A stretch of DNA of 64,000 bases, taken from a virus. The notes under the pieces were generated by a model that was not told the origin of the DNA, ran no database searches, and worked only from the letters and a program-made list of their open reading frames with translations. Where the stretch lies: positions 1-64,000 of the IMG/VR virus record IMGVR_UViG_3300042566_000599. One strand, given 5' to 3'. The translations under genes were made by a program, and so were the position numbers. Shown here piece by piece: positions 63,785 through 64,000 of this stretch; position 1 is the first letter of the stretch, and every line of letters starts with the position of its first letter.

Positions 63785-63999
63785 TGTGCACCCCTCAAAT
63801 CAGAACCAAAAATTGGAACACGTACGAATGCTTCTTGAGCAAAACTGCCCATCGCTTCACTGTACTTGTCATTCCAGTTTTCCAGCATAACGTTCGTTGT
63901 CACAATAGTGGGCAACGCCTTGTCATACCTTGCACGAAGTATCTCATCAAAGGACGCATCGTCGTACTTTGAACCATACTCTTTTCCTAAGTCATCTAT
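63781..63999 (-). CDS. DnaC/IstB-like helicase loader (5' part outside window)
   Basis: The frame is open to the right edge, so only the last 72 residues are present. IDDLGKEYGSKYDDASFDEI is a Walker B region, and ALPTIVTTNVMLENWNDKYS is the sensor I loop. RVPIFGSDLRGAQ ends it. This is the C-terminal half of a DnaC-like AAA+ loader for the DnaB-like helicase downstream. Confidence 0.8.
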   Translation of the reverse strand: MDDLGKEYGSKYDDASFDEILRARYDKALPTIVTTNVMLENWNDKYSEAMGSFAQEAFVRVPIFGSDLRGAQ

Positions 64000-64000
64000 G

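Noticed and set aside
1-64000. Search by eye for CRISPR arrays, tRNA genes and insertion sequences.
   Set aside because: No regular repeat-spacer pattern, no cloverleaf with conserved T-loop, and no transposase recognised; tRNAs could still be missed without a covariance tool.

Overview
The window is a stretch of a double-stranded DNA tailed-phage genome (free phage or prophage). It has an integrase, so the phage is probably temperate, and the host is probably an actinobacterium. Evidence for the host: two WhiB-type iron-sulfur regulators, an actinobacterial-type zinc ribbon (DUF7455-like), an FdxA-like seven-iron ferredoxin and an MSMEG_6728-type glycosylase. The sequence is AT-leaning, and many small proteins resemble families known from aquatic phages, so a low-GC aquatic actinobacterium is a reasonable guess, but that is inference. 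I saw no tRNA, rRNA, CRISPR array or insertion sequence.

Layout. (1) 1-24,135, all minus strand except one micro-gene. Read in the direction of transcription (right to left) it starts with small unknown genes, an FmdB-like zinc ribbon, a sulfotransferase / ferredoxin / APS-kinase-like group, and a tightly overlapping array of ADP-ribosyltransferase-like (ART-like) and zinc-binding mini-genes. Then come a Nudix hydrolase, an HslV-like peptidase, Hsp20, a PD-(D/E)XK protein and a lysis group (lipoprotein, two-helix membrane protein, CHAP endolysin). A very large proline/threonine/glutamate-rich membrane protein and holin-like small proteins follow, then small virion-type proteins, terminase, portal, scaffold and an N4-gp56-type major capsid protein cut by the window edge. 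(2) 24,136-25,818, gene-free, with a DnaA box, iteron-like repeats and strong inverted repeats: the best origin/control-region candidate. (3) 25,819-37,419, plus strand: a MoxR/CobS-like ATPase with a VWA partner, small membrane and zinc proteins, two HNH proteins, a candidate structured RNA, WhiB, an excisionase-like HTH, integrase and a secreted lysozyme-like protein. (4) 37,503-64,000, minus strand: B12-dependent ribonucleotide reductase, a nucleotidyltransferase, a cluster of small disordered proteins, SpoVS, RuvC-like, Cas4-like and Hjc-like nucleases, a secreted subtilase, RecA, family A DNA polymerase, an SSB-like protein, SNF2 helicase, primase, replicative helicase and a helicase loader cut by the right edge.

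The replication module on the right is nearly complete: loader, DnaB-like helicase, primase, polymerase, RecA and resolvases lie in one run of mostly overlapping genes. Translational coupling (ATGA, GTGA or TAATG junctions) is the rule, so each block probably works as one or a few long operons. Terminators close the plus-strand block at 29.7, 35.4 and 37.5 kb.

The most interesting novelty candidates are the ART-like array whose members share an N-terminal LS-x-x-QF-type motif, the PAPS/sulfotransfer module, a five-stem RNA element at 32.6-32.8 kb, and an integrase with a zinc-type insertion bounded by DNA-level direct repeats.
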